From contig JAIFAC010000155.1 in NCBI GenBank assembly GCA_026545765.1, positions 1 through 64,000 of the forward strand: a stretch of DNA of 64,000 nucleotides, in the 5' to 3' direction. The notes under the pieces are model-generated. The model had not been told where the DNA came from. It saw only the letters and a program-made list of their open reading frames with translations, and searched no databases. This document shows positions 24,719 through 36,145 of this stretch, in pieces; the stretch's first letter is position 1, and every line of letters begins with the position of its first letter. Source of the stretch: Plantago major. Its lineage: Eukaryota > Streptophyta > Magnoliopsida > Lamiales > Plantaginaceae. Made by a program: the position numbers and the translations under genes.

Positions 24719-25094
24719 CATATCAAATTACATATAATTGATCAAATTAACTAAACTAACTACTACATACTTATCATATATACATATAATTGCTCAAATT
24801 AATCAAAATAAACAAAATCCCCAAATTTTTAAAAACTAGGGTTTTAGCCAAAATACCTTGATTAATCGGTAGAAATTTGAAATTGATCGAAGAACCAAAC
24901 TCCTTGTCACACGAGCTTCGATTAGGCTCCAAGATTGGCCGGAATAACGAAGAATTCACCGGAAATCGAAGAGAGGAGAAGAAGAGAATGAGGAAGAAGA
25001 ATGAAGAAGTGATGATTACGCTTGCGATGCGGATAAAACCCCTGGGCGGCGGACACGTCAAATCGGCCCGAGGAAGCGATCGTCGCCTTTTGTT

Positions 25095-25330
25095 TTTAAT
25101 TAAAAATATTAACGACGGATAAAATTATCCGACGTTAATAATTACATTTTTTAAAGTCGAACTTGGCGACGGATAATTACTATCGTCACCGAGTTAGACG
25201 GATAAATTATCCGTCGCTAATAAGCAGCGGATAACTATTATCCGTGCATGAAGCGACGGATAGAATTAAATGCGCTAATTATGAACCAAATCACTAAAGG
25301 CGACGGATAGAATCGCCGATGGTGATTCTC
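25095..25330. repeat. Right subterminal motif array of the CACTA element
   Basis: At least eight GACGGAT or ATCCGTC type motifs, some decayed, lie within 240 bases of the right terminus, mirroring the left array. Confidence 0.75.
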
Positions 25331-25953
25331 TTGTAGTGTTGGGGTTTCACTTCCCCGATGACTGATTCTCTCTCATGAGAGGTGCTTTGTGAGTTTGTGT
25401 TGTTTCTGAGACCCCTGAGGTCTTATTTATAGGTGAAATCTCAAGCTCAAACCGCCATTGGCGAATAAGGAAGGTTTAGGAAGACAGGTCCTGGCAGCCA
25501 GCGTGAAACGGACGAGAAGCAAAGGCGGGTCCGCTGCGTCGCTTTGTGGACATGATGACCCTCTGCGGTCCCTGGTAGCCACCAAGTCGATATCTTGACT
25601 TGAATCTGTTTTCCTTGTTCTTCAATTTCGGGCTTCGTAACTTCGTTTTCTCGAAAAGTGGTCTTCTACAAAGTTGTTCCATCTTCAATTATCTTCGCAC
25701 AGGTTGGTCGCATGACATATTTTGACTCTTCGAACTCCGTGCAACGGTCAATCCGGCGTATTTGCTTCCTTGTCCCAATTTGGCACAATTATGCTGTTTT
25801 GGTGCCTGAAATCGTGCAAATTCTCAAAAACACGATCATGACCTACAGAAAACACGTAAAGTTGGTATTTGACAATAAAACGATATAAATATTGAATCTA
25901 AGGTAAAAAATAAGGGTCTAAAAGCATGCTATATCGCACATTTCGTTGTCACA

Positions 25954-26474
25954 TTAGCAGTATGACTAGCAAATACCGAAAACCAAGTGAGCTGAGGACA
26001 ATATACTAATATTAACTCCACAAAGTGTCGAAAGGTGAAAAGGGAACCAACAAAGCTACAATTGAGAGTAAAAATTGGAAACTATTTGTAGTTAACCGAA
26101 TAATCTGGCGCCAAAGTAGAGAAACGTACCTAACTATAACCCGATAAAACAATGGAAAGAAATATTTTGAACTTTTTTTCTATTTCTTTTCTAGTCCTCT
26201 CTCAATTTGGATTCAATTAAACTAGTTTCCCAATGAGGTAATGGGATCTCAATTATGTTTAGTTTTCGATTTCATTGTCAATTCTGTTGCTTTTATGTAA
26301 GATCAAATTCTTATGCATTTTCTATAACTGCTAACTATATGCATGAATATGTGTTGATTCGTGAGAGTAATTGATGTTTATCTCAGCAAATGAACCAGGT
26401 AATGAATATGACAAGCAGTTGAATGACCATTGTTGTTACTTAGGTTTGTTTTGAGGATGTGCATTTGAGACAAA
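25954..26474. other. Intergenic, upstream of the TRM-like gene
   Basis: DNA between the retrotransposon's 5' end and the TRM-like start codon. No ORF of note. It presumably holds that gene's promoter and leader; the pyrimidine-rich ACTTTTTTTCTATTTC at about 26170 precedes AT-rich DNA. Nothing else recognised. Confidence 0.4.
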
Positions 26475-29447
26475 ATGGGGAAGAACTTGCGTCATCAAGA
26501 ATCGAACGCATCTGTACAGGGTCATAATAATCAAGGATGTATTGGGGGAATTCTCCATCATCTCCAGGGCCATAAACGCCTTAATGTCAAGAAAAGGCTT
26601 CCTTACCGGAAGCACATCAGCGGAAAACATACCCTGGGTATTATTCTGTTATGTTCATCATTTTGCATTCCTCACTGCATCAACATTTCCATATTCTGGA
26701 TTTGGTTTATCATCTTACTTTGGTGGATGACTATAGACAAGATCTTATGTAGCTATGGAAGATAATATTAGAATGATCAATTTTAAAATTTATGTGTACA
26801 CATTTCTCAAATGATGTGATTGATTAAAGCCACAAGGTATACGGCTCAATTACTGACCGGGTCTATGGAGGAATCTTCCCTATACACCTAAACGTTGTCT
26901 AGTTGATAATTTTTCGATTGGTTTGTAGCATTGCATCTTATTTGCTTTGGGAAAGCATTCATAGTTTGAGATTTGGACCTTTTAGTGAAAGTTGTAAGTT
27001 CAATTTTGCTTGCTTCTTTGTCATGAAGTGATTGAGGATGCAGAGAGCAGCATTAAAAGTTCACCGGAAGCTGCTGACATCCAAGATGTTGCAATGAAAA
27101 GTTCTACAGTAAGAATTCTAGTGTTTTCATAATTTAGTACTAAGATGGAGTTGTACTGAACTTGCAGATGTCTAAGTTAATGATGTGAAACTGTTTATCG
27201 ATGACAGGTTGAAACGAAAACAGCAGAGTCTGGTTCAGTGCACAAAACTATGACATCAGAATAAAAGCAATGATTACAGGCGAGATGTCAAAAAGAAAAG
27301 GCCGACATCGCAGGACTGCATCCTGTCCTGTAAGAGCACCACCTGCAGACACCAATTCCATTCATTCGTCAGATCCCGAGTTGCCTGACAGTACTCATTC
27401 AAGCAGCTGTATACTCCCTGATACTGTAAATTCTGCTGTTGTATTAAAACATTAGAAGTAATGCCTCGTCTGTGGATTATTTGAGGCAAAGTATGGGCGT
27501 CTACCCGTGAGGATCACACTCTTCTTCAGGATGAGAACATATCTGCGATAGTGCCAACTAAATATGCTTCGCTGCAAGAGTCGAAGCTGTTTTGGGATGC
27601 TTTGGATTTACTCAACATGAGAAAAGAGTTGTTCCTGAAAATATTGAAAGATCCAAATTCATCATTAGTGCAGAATAGGCGTAACTCTTCTAAGCTGAAA
27701 TTTGGACTGACCAAGTCGGTCTCATTTCCTGCCATAGGATCAGCAGAAAGACGAGCTTCCATGCTAAGCGCTTCAAGTCTGGGGCATTTTTTGGGTGAGC
27801 TAGAGATCTCGGGGATACTTCTCCTACAGCGGCCAATATCCTAAGAAAGCGGCGTGATAACAAAGTCCCTCAAACGTTTCAAGAATATACGAGAGAAGAT
27901 AAAGTATGTGATTCGGGATAAGAGAAAGGAGAAGCACATGATCATTATGGATGGAGTGCTGCATAAGATTCCTTACGGTCGTCGAGACTCAAAACATATG
28001 AAGCCTGATAAATTCACGCGGGAGAATAGTTTTGGGAGTGATGAGAAGAGTACAACGCAAAACTTCAAAAGAACATCATCGTTTCACGAGTCATTTGATA
28101 AGTATGATCAGTTACTTGAGACTATTAACAATAAGGATGATTTGAAAGACCAGAATGCCGAGAGGATCAAGTTCAAGACAGCTAATAATTCACCTATTCC
28201 TAGTCCTGCCAACCTGAAAAGGATTCTTTCGCTTCCTGATCTCAGTTCTCATTCTTACTTCTTCCAGGTTGACGATTCAGAGAGTCTGAGTATATCAAAT
28301 AGACAGGGCTATGAAAGAAAGTTGTCTGCGAGTTCAGAAAATAAGATGCAACTAGGTTCTATTTCGGAAAGTGAGAGTCAAGACAGCTTCACTGATGCTG
28401 GAGAAAATTTCGATGATTCAGCTGATTCGAGTACTGACACGAGCAGTTTTGATCAGGATCTCAATCGTGAAGCTGACCTTTTTCCGGTTACCCGGTCACT
28501 AAAACTCGATATTATTCCTGAGAACGACTCTATCCATCATGATGATAGCAATGCTGAAAGACTTGGAGTGTCATCGTTAAAAGGTGAGTTCTATCAATTT
28601 ATGTTTGATTCTTTATTTCCTCCCTCGAAATCATTTTAACCTTTTCAGGATTAATTGTGTGGTAGGATGAGATTTACGATTAGTATACTTAACCACTGTG
28701 TTCCTGTTGAAGTTTTCCAGAACATGTTCTCAATAATATAAGTGGCAGAGTTGAATGCACTTCATCTAAGCATGAATTAACTTGTTTCCGATTTCAGATG
28801 AGAGTTCTTGTACCTTTCAGCAGGATCCAGCTTGCGTTGATTCCAGCATAGGATCAGAGAGTACAACCGATATAGACACTCTGGAAAGTCGAGCAAAGCA
28901 ATTCTACAACGAACTTTTCCAAGTTCGTGTGGATTTAAAGAATCAGGCTGAATACAATTATGTGAAAGACGTTCTAGAACTAGCTGGATTCACACGGGAC
29001 GAGCTACTAGGACAGTGGTACTCTCCAGAGAACCCTCTCGATCCCTTGGTGTTCAATGAAGTGGAAGGCTGCTTCATGGACCGACTTGATAGTTCTGGAT
29101 ATGAAGAAGGTGGAAGCTGGTACCAGCTTCTGATGTTCGATTTAATTAACGAAGTGTTATTGAGTATCTACGAGAGATCGTTCTGCTATTGGCCTGTCCC
29201 CCTGACTTGTCCGTCACATATGCATCGAATGCCAACGGGGAACCGTGTACTGGAGGAGGTGTGGGGGAATATAAGCTGCTTTTTGAGCTGGAGGCCGGAG
29301 AATGATCAGAGCATTGATGATGCCGTAAGTCGGGATTTGGGGAAAGGGGATGGATGGATGAATCTGCAGTATGATGCAGAGTGTGTGGCGCTTGAAATGG
29401 AAGAGTTGATACTAGATGAACTTATTGAAGGGATTATCTTTGAATGA
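26475..29447 (+). CDS. TRM-like protein (TON1-recruiting motif family, DUF4378), frame broken as read
   Basis: TRM proteins bind microtubules and recruit the TON1/TRM/PP2A complex that sets up cortical arrays and the preprophase band. The start is MGKNLRHQESNASVQG at 26475, the conserved N-terminus of the TRM32-like subgroup. Exon 1 runs to 26637. Later exons include about 27026-27109, 27208 onward to about 28584, and 28798-29447 (the last with the DUF4378 domain: LDELIEGIIFE end, GSWYQLLMFDLINEVLL, RPEND). Middle motifs: ILKDPNSSLVQ and KFGLTKSVSFP near 27650-27725, FKNIREKIKYVIRDKRKEKH at 27880-27950. Breaks: a missing base near 27265, more near 27450 and 27530, and an in-frame TAA at 27842-27844. 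The DUF4378 exon (222 codons) and the 260-codon exon before it are clean. The gene may be intact with sequence errors, or partly decayed. Polarity and family are secure; the exact exon set in the middle is not. Confidence 0.7.
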
Positions 29448-29667
29448 TATTTGTAGAATTGGCACTTTTACCATATGTACATTATCCCTTTGAAGCCAAT
29501 CTGTAGTTAGCCTAAGAGTTGGCAAAATGTATTGTATAGGTAGAGATAATAGACGGTAGTTTAGATAGTTACAGTAGGAGAATCAAGAAGAGAAAATGTA
29601 GAACTTGTTTTTCTGAGCTTGACAGTGAATATGTTAAATAGAATTGCTGATGCACTTGTACCAACCA

Positions 29668-29740
29668 GCCCGTCTAGCTCAGTTGGTAGAGCGCAAGGCT
29701 CTTAACCTTGTGGTCGTGGGTTCGAGCCCCACGGTGGGCG
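29668..29740 (+). tRNA. tRNA-Lys (CTT)
   Basis: A 73-base cloverleaf: acceptor stem GCCCGTC with GGTGGGC plus discriminator G, D-arm GCTC..GAGC, anticodon stem CAAGG/CCTTG with loop CTCTTAA (anticodon CTT at 29701-29703), T-arm GTGGG/CCCAC with loop TTCGAGC. Internal A and B boxes (TAGCTCAGTTGGTAGAGC and GGTTCGAGCC) are intact. No intron. T-runs at 29745-29748 and 29754-29758 can end Pol III transcription. A CCAACCA stretch lies just before the 5' end. Confidence 0.97.
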
Positions 29741-32700
29741 TCAATTTTACACCTTTTTCTCGTTTCCCTACAACCCTTTGCTTGTTTTTGGGTACTTTAT
29801 AATTCTTCTCTTCTGGATTTCCTTGTTTTTGTGTTATAAAGTAGTGTTTGTCATGTCTGTTTTTTGACATGGGAGATGATGGTGTGGCACACATCTCTAT
29901 GCATGTAAATTAGCAGAGCAGAATGACAGACAGAGCTCAGCTAACACTTGAAAACATGAGTTGATCACTCCCCATGTACTATAAAAGTATAAATGTGATT
30001 AAGCAATGCATCAACAGACTAGCTAAGCTAAGCTCTATTCACAAATATACCTGCAGCGCATTACACATACTACATATAAAGCGCTTTGAGACCACGTATT
30101 ATATAACAAAGCTAAGGGGCAGGGGGCGGAGACAGGGCCGGGGTGGCGGGAGGTGGCGGTCGCCACCCCAAAATTTTCATTTTCTTTATTACTATAGGCA
30201 TATTTTAGAAAATTATATTCATGCTAAATTTTTTAATTAGTACATTTAGTTAGTCGCCTTATAATTAAATAAGTTGAAAAAAATTATATAATTTGATAAA
30301 TTTAAAGTAAATCTATTGATAGGCGATTATGGAAAAAATAAAAGAGCGGACAAATATTATAGTTTTATCAAAAACATTAAGTTTCTTAAAACATCGGTGA
30401 TATCATCGTAAAAAATGATATAAAATGTATCGTACTCATTGAGCGTTATCGTATCTTAAAACATCAATCCGTCTTTCACTAATACCGTCTATTAAGACTT
30501 TGTGATTAAAGAGATATTTTACTAATAAACTAATTTAAGAGGATTATACCGGTTGTTTTTATACTTTTGGAGCAAGTTCTAAGCGTGCATTTTTTGTCAT
30601 GAAAACTACATAGATAAGACTGCGGAGTTCGATGGAGAATGACTTTGTCTGTGCAATTTGATAATGCATATTGAAATGAATTGTCGAGAGTTTTGATATT
30701 GATTGATCATTTGATGATTTTGAGAAGATGAAGAGGCGTGAAGTACGATATAAAAGTGGGTCGTTTATTCGTTTCTTTACCTTTATCGTGATGTGGTTCT
30801 TTCGATCCTTTCGTTTCTTGAATATTTATATTTAAATATGTATGATGAATTTGGTGTAAAAATATCGATCAGACCCGACCGCCCGTCCCGTTAAGATTCT
30901 AGCTAAATTACGTATTGTCGTGTTATAATCTTTCCGTCGCTTTCAAATCACAGGTCATGCTTCTAAGGGTTAGTTATGATAGAAGTTATGAGGGAGAATC
31001 AGGCCATCTTGAATTCATTGAATTGAAAGAAGCAAGCTTTATGAGGAGAATCGTACATGTCCGAAATAAAGATAAGATTGTTGCACTTGCTAGCAAGCAA
31101 TCAATATATAGTTATACAGTATCTATGGAATTATACATTTTTAATTTGGAAAGAAAGAATCAAAAAGGAAAGAGAGAGATCGATTCTCCCACCCATGGCT
31201 AGCGGACGGTGCACCTTCACTTATACCCCACCCCTTTTACTCTTGGTACAAGTCCCATTATCAGTGATCCATAACCGAAGTAGCTAACTTTCCTTTTCTT
31301 TTTATTCTATTTAATTTTATCTTTCCTTTTTTCATCTTCAGTCATCTATTGCATGGATCGAGCATCAAACGTTTCTATGCTACCTACACAAATTCTGAAA
31401 CTAATTACTACTCCCTTCATCTCAGAAAAAGTGTTACATTTTAACTTTGTGGGTCATTTTGTCTTGAGTTTGTGCTAATTCTTATAAACGATAATAGTAA
31501 ATAATTTAATAAAATCATATAATAAAAATTTATTTACTAAATTTTCATTATATAATTTTAATAATTTATTTATTAATATCGTCTGAAATAAATTAATAAT
31601 TGACATGGAAAACGATTAATATAATAAAAAAACTTTTCAAAATAAAGGAATTCTTCAGTAATCAGTTACAAAACTACTCATCATCCTCAACTTCATCCAT
31701 CTAGTTTTAGATAATACCAGCCACTATTTTATATAAGCTCTGAACATCAACATTCATAATTTTCACGTGAAAAATCTAACAAGAAATTCACATTCATTTT
31801 ATGTCGATAGTTCATACTAGTGGTTTTTTTCTCAATTTCACGAGTACATTTCCAAGAATTTGCAGAGTTTAAATTACTTGAGTCAGTTTAATTTTAAATC
31901 ATTCGATCTTCCAAACTAAATTATTATTTGAGTATACATTCATATAATGAAAAATTCAATTCGTGTTAGAATAAATTTTCATGAGTAACTAATCTATGTT
32001 GCAACTAGTTTATTGGACATGGGACATTATATAATATGGCTCGATCTTATTTTATAGAGATAAATGAAAAGTAGTTAATGAAAAAAAAGTATATCAATAA
32101 AGTTGAGAAAGTGTATCTTCATAAATAATTTTATACGATAATTTTCCAAGGCGATTTACACCTGACAACCTTTTAAGATAATCATCGAACACTTAGGTCT
32201 CTAATGTTTGAAATATTACGTTGAAGAACAAAAAATGACTTAAGAAATATAAGTATTTACAATGAAATCGACTCTCATCATTAACATTACAATTCTACCC
32301 CTTCATTTTTACTTTTCTTTCCAATTTCATGTATCATTTTATTACGTAGTTGACTCAAAAATTTCAAATTCTAGTAAACCAACCCCAAACTTGTAATTCT
32401 TAATAAAAAAAACACTAAAATTATATTTATAATTGCAACCCTTCTTATTTCTCAAATTAAAAAAATTAAAACATACATGAAGATTCCGATTATAAGCACC
32501 CTCTGTCACCAATAAGATGAAGAGGATAAACACTTGTAGAAGGAATATAAATTCTAATGTATTTAAAGTCAAATTAAACAAAAATACCAAAAGCAGTTTG
32601 CACCTTCTAAGCTACATATTTATTCTTTTTTATAAGGGCAACATACATACACAATTAGGATAATTGATGTATCGACCCTTGGATTTCTCCTTTTCGATTA

Positions 32701-32815
32701 ACCAAAGAAAGAAGAAGTGTTAGAACTATTACAAAAATAAAATTTTGGGGTATGTTTATTAGAATTTTAGTGCGTCGGGATTGATTATAAAAATTTGAAA
32801 GTTTTGAGTCACACG
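29741..32815. other. Intergenic, with a GC-rich patch
   Basis: Mostly AT-rich. At 30117-30170 there is an abrupt GC-rich stretch (GGGGCAGGGGGCGGAG ... GGTGGCGGTCGCCACCCC) containing the palindrome GGTGGCGGTCGCCACC; it resembles the edge of a transposable element, but I find no partner end. At about 31410 a Stowaway-like string (TACTCCCTTCATCTCAG) has no visible partner. ORFs at 30915-31202 and 32342-32590 look like chance. Confidence 0.4.
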
Positions 32816-33414
32816 TAGGGCTGCGCAACGGACGGATACGGATCGATCCGCATCCGTTTGACCGGATATCCGATCAAACGGATGAAGAAAAGGTCCATCC
32901 GTTATCCGATCCGATCGGATACGGATAAATCCGGTGGATATCCGTTATCCGAAAATATAATTAAAAAAAGCGAGCGATGGCGGAAGAAGAAAGCGGAGAT
33001 GGAGATGAAGCGATGCGGAGATGAGCAAAAGCGAGCGATGGCGGAGAAGAGAAGGCGGTGAAATTGAGAAGGCAATGACGATGGCTATTCGAGGTTTGAT
33101 TTGATTTATGCGAGGAGAACGATGGACGGTATGCGGAGAAGAGAAGGCGGTGAGGTTTGTGTCTATGTGAAATTGTGAATTGTGGCGAGTGAGTGAGTGT
33201 GACATAATTGAGTATTATGTAATTATAATTATTTAATATTAAAAAATAAGCGGATCTGGGATATCCATGAATATATCCGTTTTATCCGTGTCCTACGGAT
33301 GGCGAAAATCGCATCAGATTATCCGATCTGATTAGCTAACGGATCGGGCCGATCCGATCCGTAAATGCGGATAAGCGGACGGATCTCCGAATCTGGATAA
33401 TATGAGCAACCCTA
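32816..33414. mobile_element. Non-autonomous hAT-type element (599 bp)
   Basis: Terminal inverted repeats TAGGGCTGCGCA and (other strand) TAGGGTTGCTCA, matching the TAGGG-type hAT ends. The element is flanked by a perfect 8-bp target duplication GTCACACG at 32808-32815 and 33415-33422, the length hAT transposases produce. Subterminal regions (32830-32960 and 33250-33400) are crowded with GGAT/ATCC motifs such as ATCCGATCCGATCGGAT and GGATATCCG in both orientations. No transposase is encoded; the middle is Arg/Lys-codon-rich low-complexity DNA (GAAGCGATGCGGAGA-type repeats). Confidence 0.9.
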
Positions 33415-34231
33415 GTCACACGTGTAATAAATTAAAAATTACATTTACAAATAAATAGTTTATTCATCAATAAATGGGGGCATATTCGACTTTTCGACAA
33501 AAGTCAACATAAAAATGAGAAAGTTGTCCTTTAGTGTAATATTTAAACGTTAGGGGCTAAACGTTCAAGCACTATCTTAAAATGGTGATAGATGTAAATC
33601 CCCAATTTTCAATACAATTGTGGTTAAATTGACCTCAAAATTACTTCAATGTTAGACCACACATCTCTTTTGATTTGAGGTGAGGCTGTGGCTTAAAAGT
33701 GGTTGGACTGGATAGTCTTAAGGTAATCTCCAATGATTCTGTTCTCTGCAATACATCTCTCATGGCGTCGGCATTCCATTCAGCTGTTCACTTTCTTTCC
33801 TGCAATTCTCTCTCCGTGAGTGGTATTTAACTTTTAACATTTTCTTTCAAACTTAATTTTTCATTTCTTTTTCTTTTTTCAAACTTAAAAAATCACACTA
33901 ATATTTTTTAAATATATTACTTGAAAATATATTTGAAAATATACTTGAAATTTGAAAAATTATATATTACTAGTAATTTAAGTTTGAATAATTAAAAAAA
34001 GAATTGAAATACTGAATGCTAAAATAAAAGGAAGAATTTAGTTAAAAGCAGTGAAAACAAAGAAGAACAAAATTGGTTCGTGAAAATGCAAAACAATTAA
34101 AACAAAAAGAGAAAAGAAAAAAATAGAAAAAAAGAAATTTGATTTACTTGTGGTATAAAATTTAGACGAGCCAGTATTTGGGCATTGGTCGAACCTATTT
34201 GGAGTCGTCTCAACTGATTCTGACTTGAGTC

Positions 34232-34599
34232 TGTTTTGATGGTTTTGTAGTGTTATAATTTCCATAATTTCTGAACATGTACTTTTCTTTTGAGTACAAA
34301 TTTAAAATTAGACAAATAACAATCGTAATCCAGTTTCAATCCAAACAATAATTTGAGTATGTATATTTCTGGAATGCAATTTAAATGTAACTGTGATTAA
34401 AGACGACCTCTGAAATTATTTAAAGTTAGATGACATGTTTATGTTGGGAGGGAGTGGTTTAAATAATGGGTGGGACGGGTGGTGCATAAAAAACATGACT
34501 ATGTTTTGATGGTTTTGTAGTGTTAGAATTTCCGAACATGTGCTTTTCTTGTGAGTACAAATTTAAAATTAAACAAATAACAATCTCAATCAGTTTCAT
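34232..34599. repeat. Dispersed direct repeat, ~105 bp, two copies
   Basis: 34232-34340 and 34502-34599 share the series TTTTGATGGTTTTGTAGTGT, then GAACATGT.CTTTTCTT, GAGTACAAATTTAAAATTA, ACAAATAACAATC and CAGTTTCA in the same order, with small gaps. The spacer is about 160 bp and contains no copy. No terminal structure or target duplication is seen, so the origin (segmental duplication or transposon remnant) is open. Confidence 0.75.
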
Positions 34600-35038
34600 T
34601 AATCAGTCTAGGGAAAAAAAAAACCAGTTTCAATAACAAACGGACCGTCACGATCCTCGCCCCACTATATTTTAGGATAAACGTTACGGTCCAAAGTCAG
34701 ATTGTTCTGCTTTGGGTATATTTAGGTCTTTGGGTATGTACATGTCCCGAATGTTCCAGCTCAACTAGTGGCAGCAAATAATTGTTGTATGGTCGTGGTA
34801 ACGTAAAATATTTAGAGATTTGAGATGGTCTCACTCGATCCACTAGGACTGAACCAGAATATTTAATCAATTATCTCCCTGTGGTTCACACAATTTCTAT
34901 ATACAATCTCCATTCCACAGTGATGTTCGGACGGTATCGTATAATCTTGTTTTGTTTTGATTAAATACGAATTAATTTTCGTGCTCGGAACACAATGATT
35001 AAAGCTCGAGCTTCACTCACTCAATTCGAGTATTAGTT

Positions 35039-35101
35039 GAGCTCAAACTTGTCAGTGGAAAATACATACTCGAGCTCAAACTTGTTGCTGGAAAATACAT
35101 A
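35039..35101. repeat. 33-bp tandem duplication
   Basis: GAGCTCAAACTTGTCAGTGG and the following AAAATACATACTC (35039-35071) are repeated at 35072-35101 with a few changes. It lies about 340 bp upstream of the metallothionein TATA box. Confidence 0.85.
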
Positions 35102-35410
35102 AAAATAAAAATTTATATATTTAACTCGTTGAATCTTACTAAACTCGATAACAAGACGAGTATGTAGATCGACTCAAACACCTCGAATTTTGAATTCGAA
35201 CCATAATCAACCCCAATTCCAGCAGCTATCTTGTTTTTGTCAAAAATCAGCAAACGCAATAAATAGATCTGATTATTAGGGGTAAAAATTGACAAAACTA
35301 TTATGGGCACGAACAAAGTAGTAGAGAGAAACAGTAGTACGTGGATAGAAAAGGACGAAAGATATGTATCCCATTTCTTTCATTCACGAGACCCACCCCT
35401 AAAAATCTTG

Positions 35411-35450
35411 ACACGTGTACGGTAGATACACTCCTCCTCCTCGCTATAAA
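35411..35450 (+). promoter_or_regulatory. Metallothionein core promoter: G-box/ABRE and TATA box
   Basis: ACACGTGT (35411-35418) is a G-box/ABRE-type core. A CT-rich patch (CTCCTCCTCCTCGC, 35431-35444) and a TATA box TATAAA (35445-35450) follow. The TATA lies 91 bases before the ATG, leaving a leader of about 60 bases, which fits a short, strongly expressed stress gene. Binding is inferred from the sequence only. Confidence 0.65.
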
Positions 35451-35540
35451 TCAACCTCATTGCTCTCTGTTTTACAACACAGCACAAAACACTCTGAAAA
35501 TCAAAACAAAAATCTAAAATCAACTTTCTGAATCTCAATC

Positions 35541-36045
35541 ATGTCTTGCTGCAACGGAAACTGTGGTTGTGGATCTGGCTGCAAGTGCGGCAGTGGCTGC
35601 GGAGGGTAATTCATCGCCCATTTGCATGATTTGTGATGATTATTTAGGTTTAGTTTCATGTTAGATCTGCTTGTAATTGTCGATTTGAAATGAAATTATG
35701 GCTGTGCGTGAATTGATGATGATTTGCAGGTGCAAGATGTACCCTGATCTGAGCTACTCTGAGGCTTCCACCACCGTTTCCGTGAGCTCTGTTCTTGGCC
35801 TTGCTCCCAAAGTCACGTATGCTTCTTCTTCTTCTTCTTCTTCTTATCCGAATGATTTCATTTAACTGTTTTATAGATCGGCCTAAATTAGAATTGTGCC
35901 CTAAATAATTTGATTCTGAAAATTGGGTTTCATGGATGGATGGATTGTGCAGATACTTTGAGGATCAGAGACCGGTGTTACTGTGTCCGAGAACAGGTGC
36001 AAGTGCGGTGACAACTGCAGCTGCAATCCATGCAATTGCAAATAG
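35541..36045 (+). CDS. MT2: Type-2 metallothionein, one-base loss in last exon
   Basis: Small cytosolic Cys-rich protein that binds copper and zinc. Exons 35541-35605, 35730-35816 and 35953-36045, all with GT..AG borders. The N-terminal domain MSCCNGNCGCGSGCKCGSGC has the CC, CxC and CxxC pattern of plant type 2. The spacer contains MYPDLSYSE. The C-terminal domain RCKCGDNCSCNPCNCK ends at TAG 36043-36045. In exon 3 the frame is off by one upstream of the Cys domain: near 35962 the sequence has GAGG where homologs need GAGGG, after which every Cys falls into place. With that base the protein would be 81 residues, the usual size. Because type-2 metallothioneins are short and essential-looking, a base-calling error is more likely than a broken gene. 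Introns contain a (CTT)n run at 35824-35844. Confidence 0.9.
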
Positions 36046-36145
36046 ACTTGTGTACTAGTTAATTGTCCGTGTCCGTCATCTAATATCATCATTATCAACT
36101 TGTTGTATTGATGAATGAATGAATGAATGATGGTGTAATAAAAAT

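Larger units (their letters stand above)
20670..25338 (-). mobile_element. CACTA (En/Spm) transposon nested in the LTR
   Basis: The left end reads CACTCTAAAAAAGG and the right end, on the other strand, CACTACAAGAGAATC, the CACTA signature. Both ends are flanked by TTG (20667-20669 and 25339-25341), the 3-bp target duplication CACTA elements make. Subterminal regions are packed with GACGGAT/ATCCGTC motifs in both orientations (20690-21120 and 25095-25330), as expected for transposase-binding sites. Inside, 21299-21586 (-) encodes a coiled-coil segment like the C-terminus of plant Ptta/En/Spm transposase, and 22210-21950 a possible upstream piece. At 4.67 kb, with no intact TNPD-like transposase, it looks defective. 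The left terminal repeat is degenerate. Confidence 0.8.
11216..25953 (-). mobile_element. Decayed Ty3/gypsy LTR retrotransposon, Athila/Tat type, with nested CACTA
   Basis: Minus-strand element. The 5' LTR starts at 25953 (TGTGACAACG...) and ends at 19792 (...ATACACA), giving the TG..CA ends expected of an LTR. A primer-binding site for tRNA-Asp follows at 19780-19763. Gag, protease, reverse transcriptase, RNase H and integrase remnants then run down to 14812, the normal gypsy order. A 3' LTR fragment begins at 11502 and breaks off at 11216. Removing the 4,669-bp CACTA insertion and its 3-bp duplication leaves a 5' LTR of about 1.49 kb. Stops and frameshifts occur in every coding part, and the integrase has lost a catalytic Asp, so the copy is dead. 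The tRNA-Asp primer and the lack of a chromodomain place it with Athila/Tat rather than chromoviruses (inference). Target-site duplication cannot be tested because the 3' LTR end is missing. Confidence 0.85.
19792..25953 (-). repeat. 5' LTR, interrupted by a CACTA element
   Basis: LTR sequence occupies 25953-25339 and 20669-19792. The outer end matches the 3' LTR remnant. The inner end lies 11 bases before the primer-binding site. Ends are TGTG..CACA, an inverted pair typical of LTRs. The CACTA element occupies 20670-25338. Confidence 0.8.
33415..35400. other. Intergenic, upstream of the metallothionein gene
   Basis: AT-rich DNA with two internal repeat pairs listed separately and no supported ORF. 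The open frame on the minus strand at 34265-34038 is Phe/Leu-rich and follows A-rich DNA, so it is probably chance. Confidence 0.4.
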
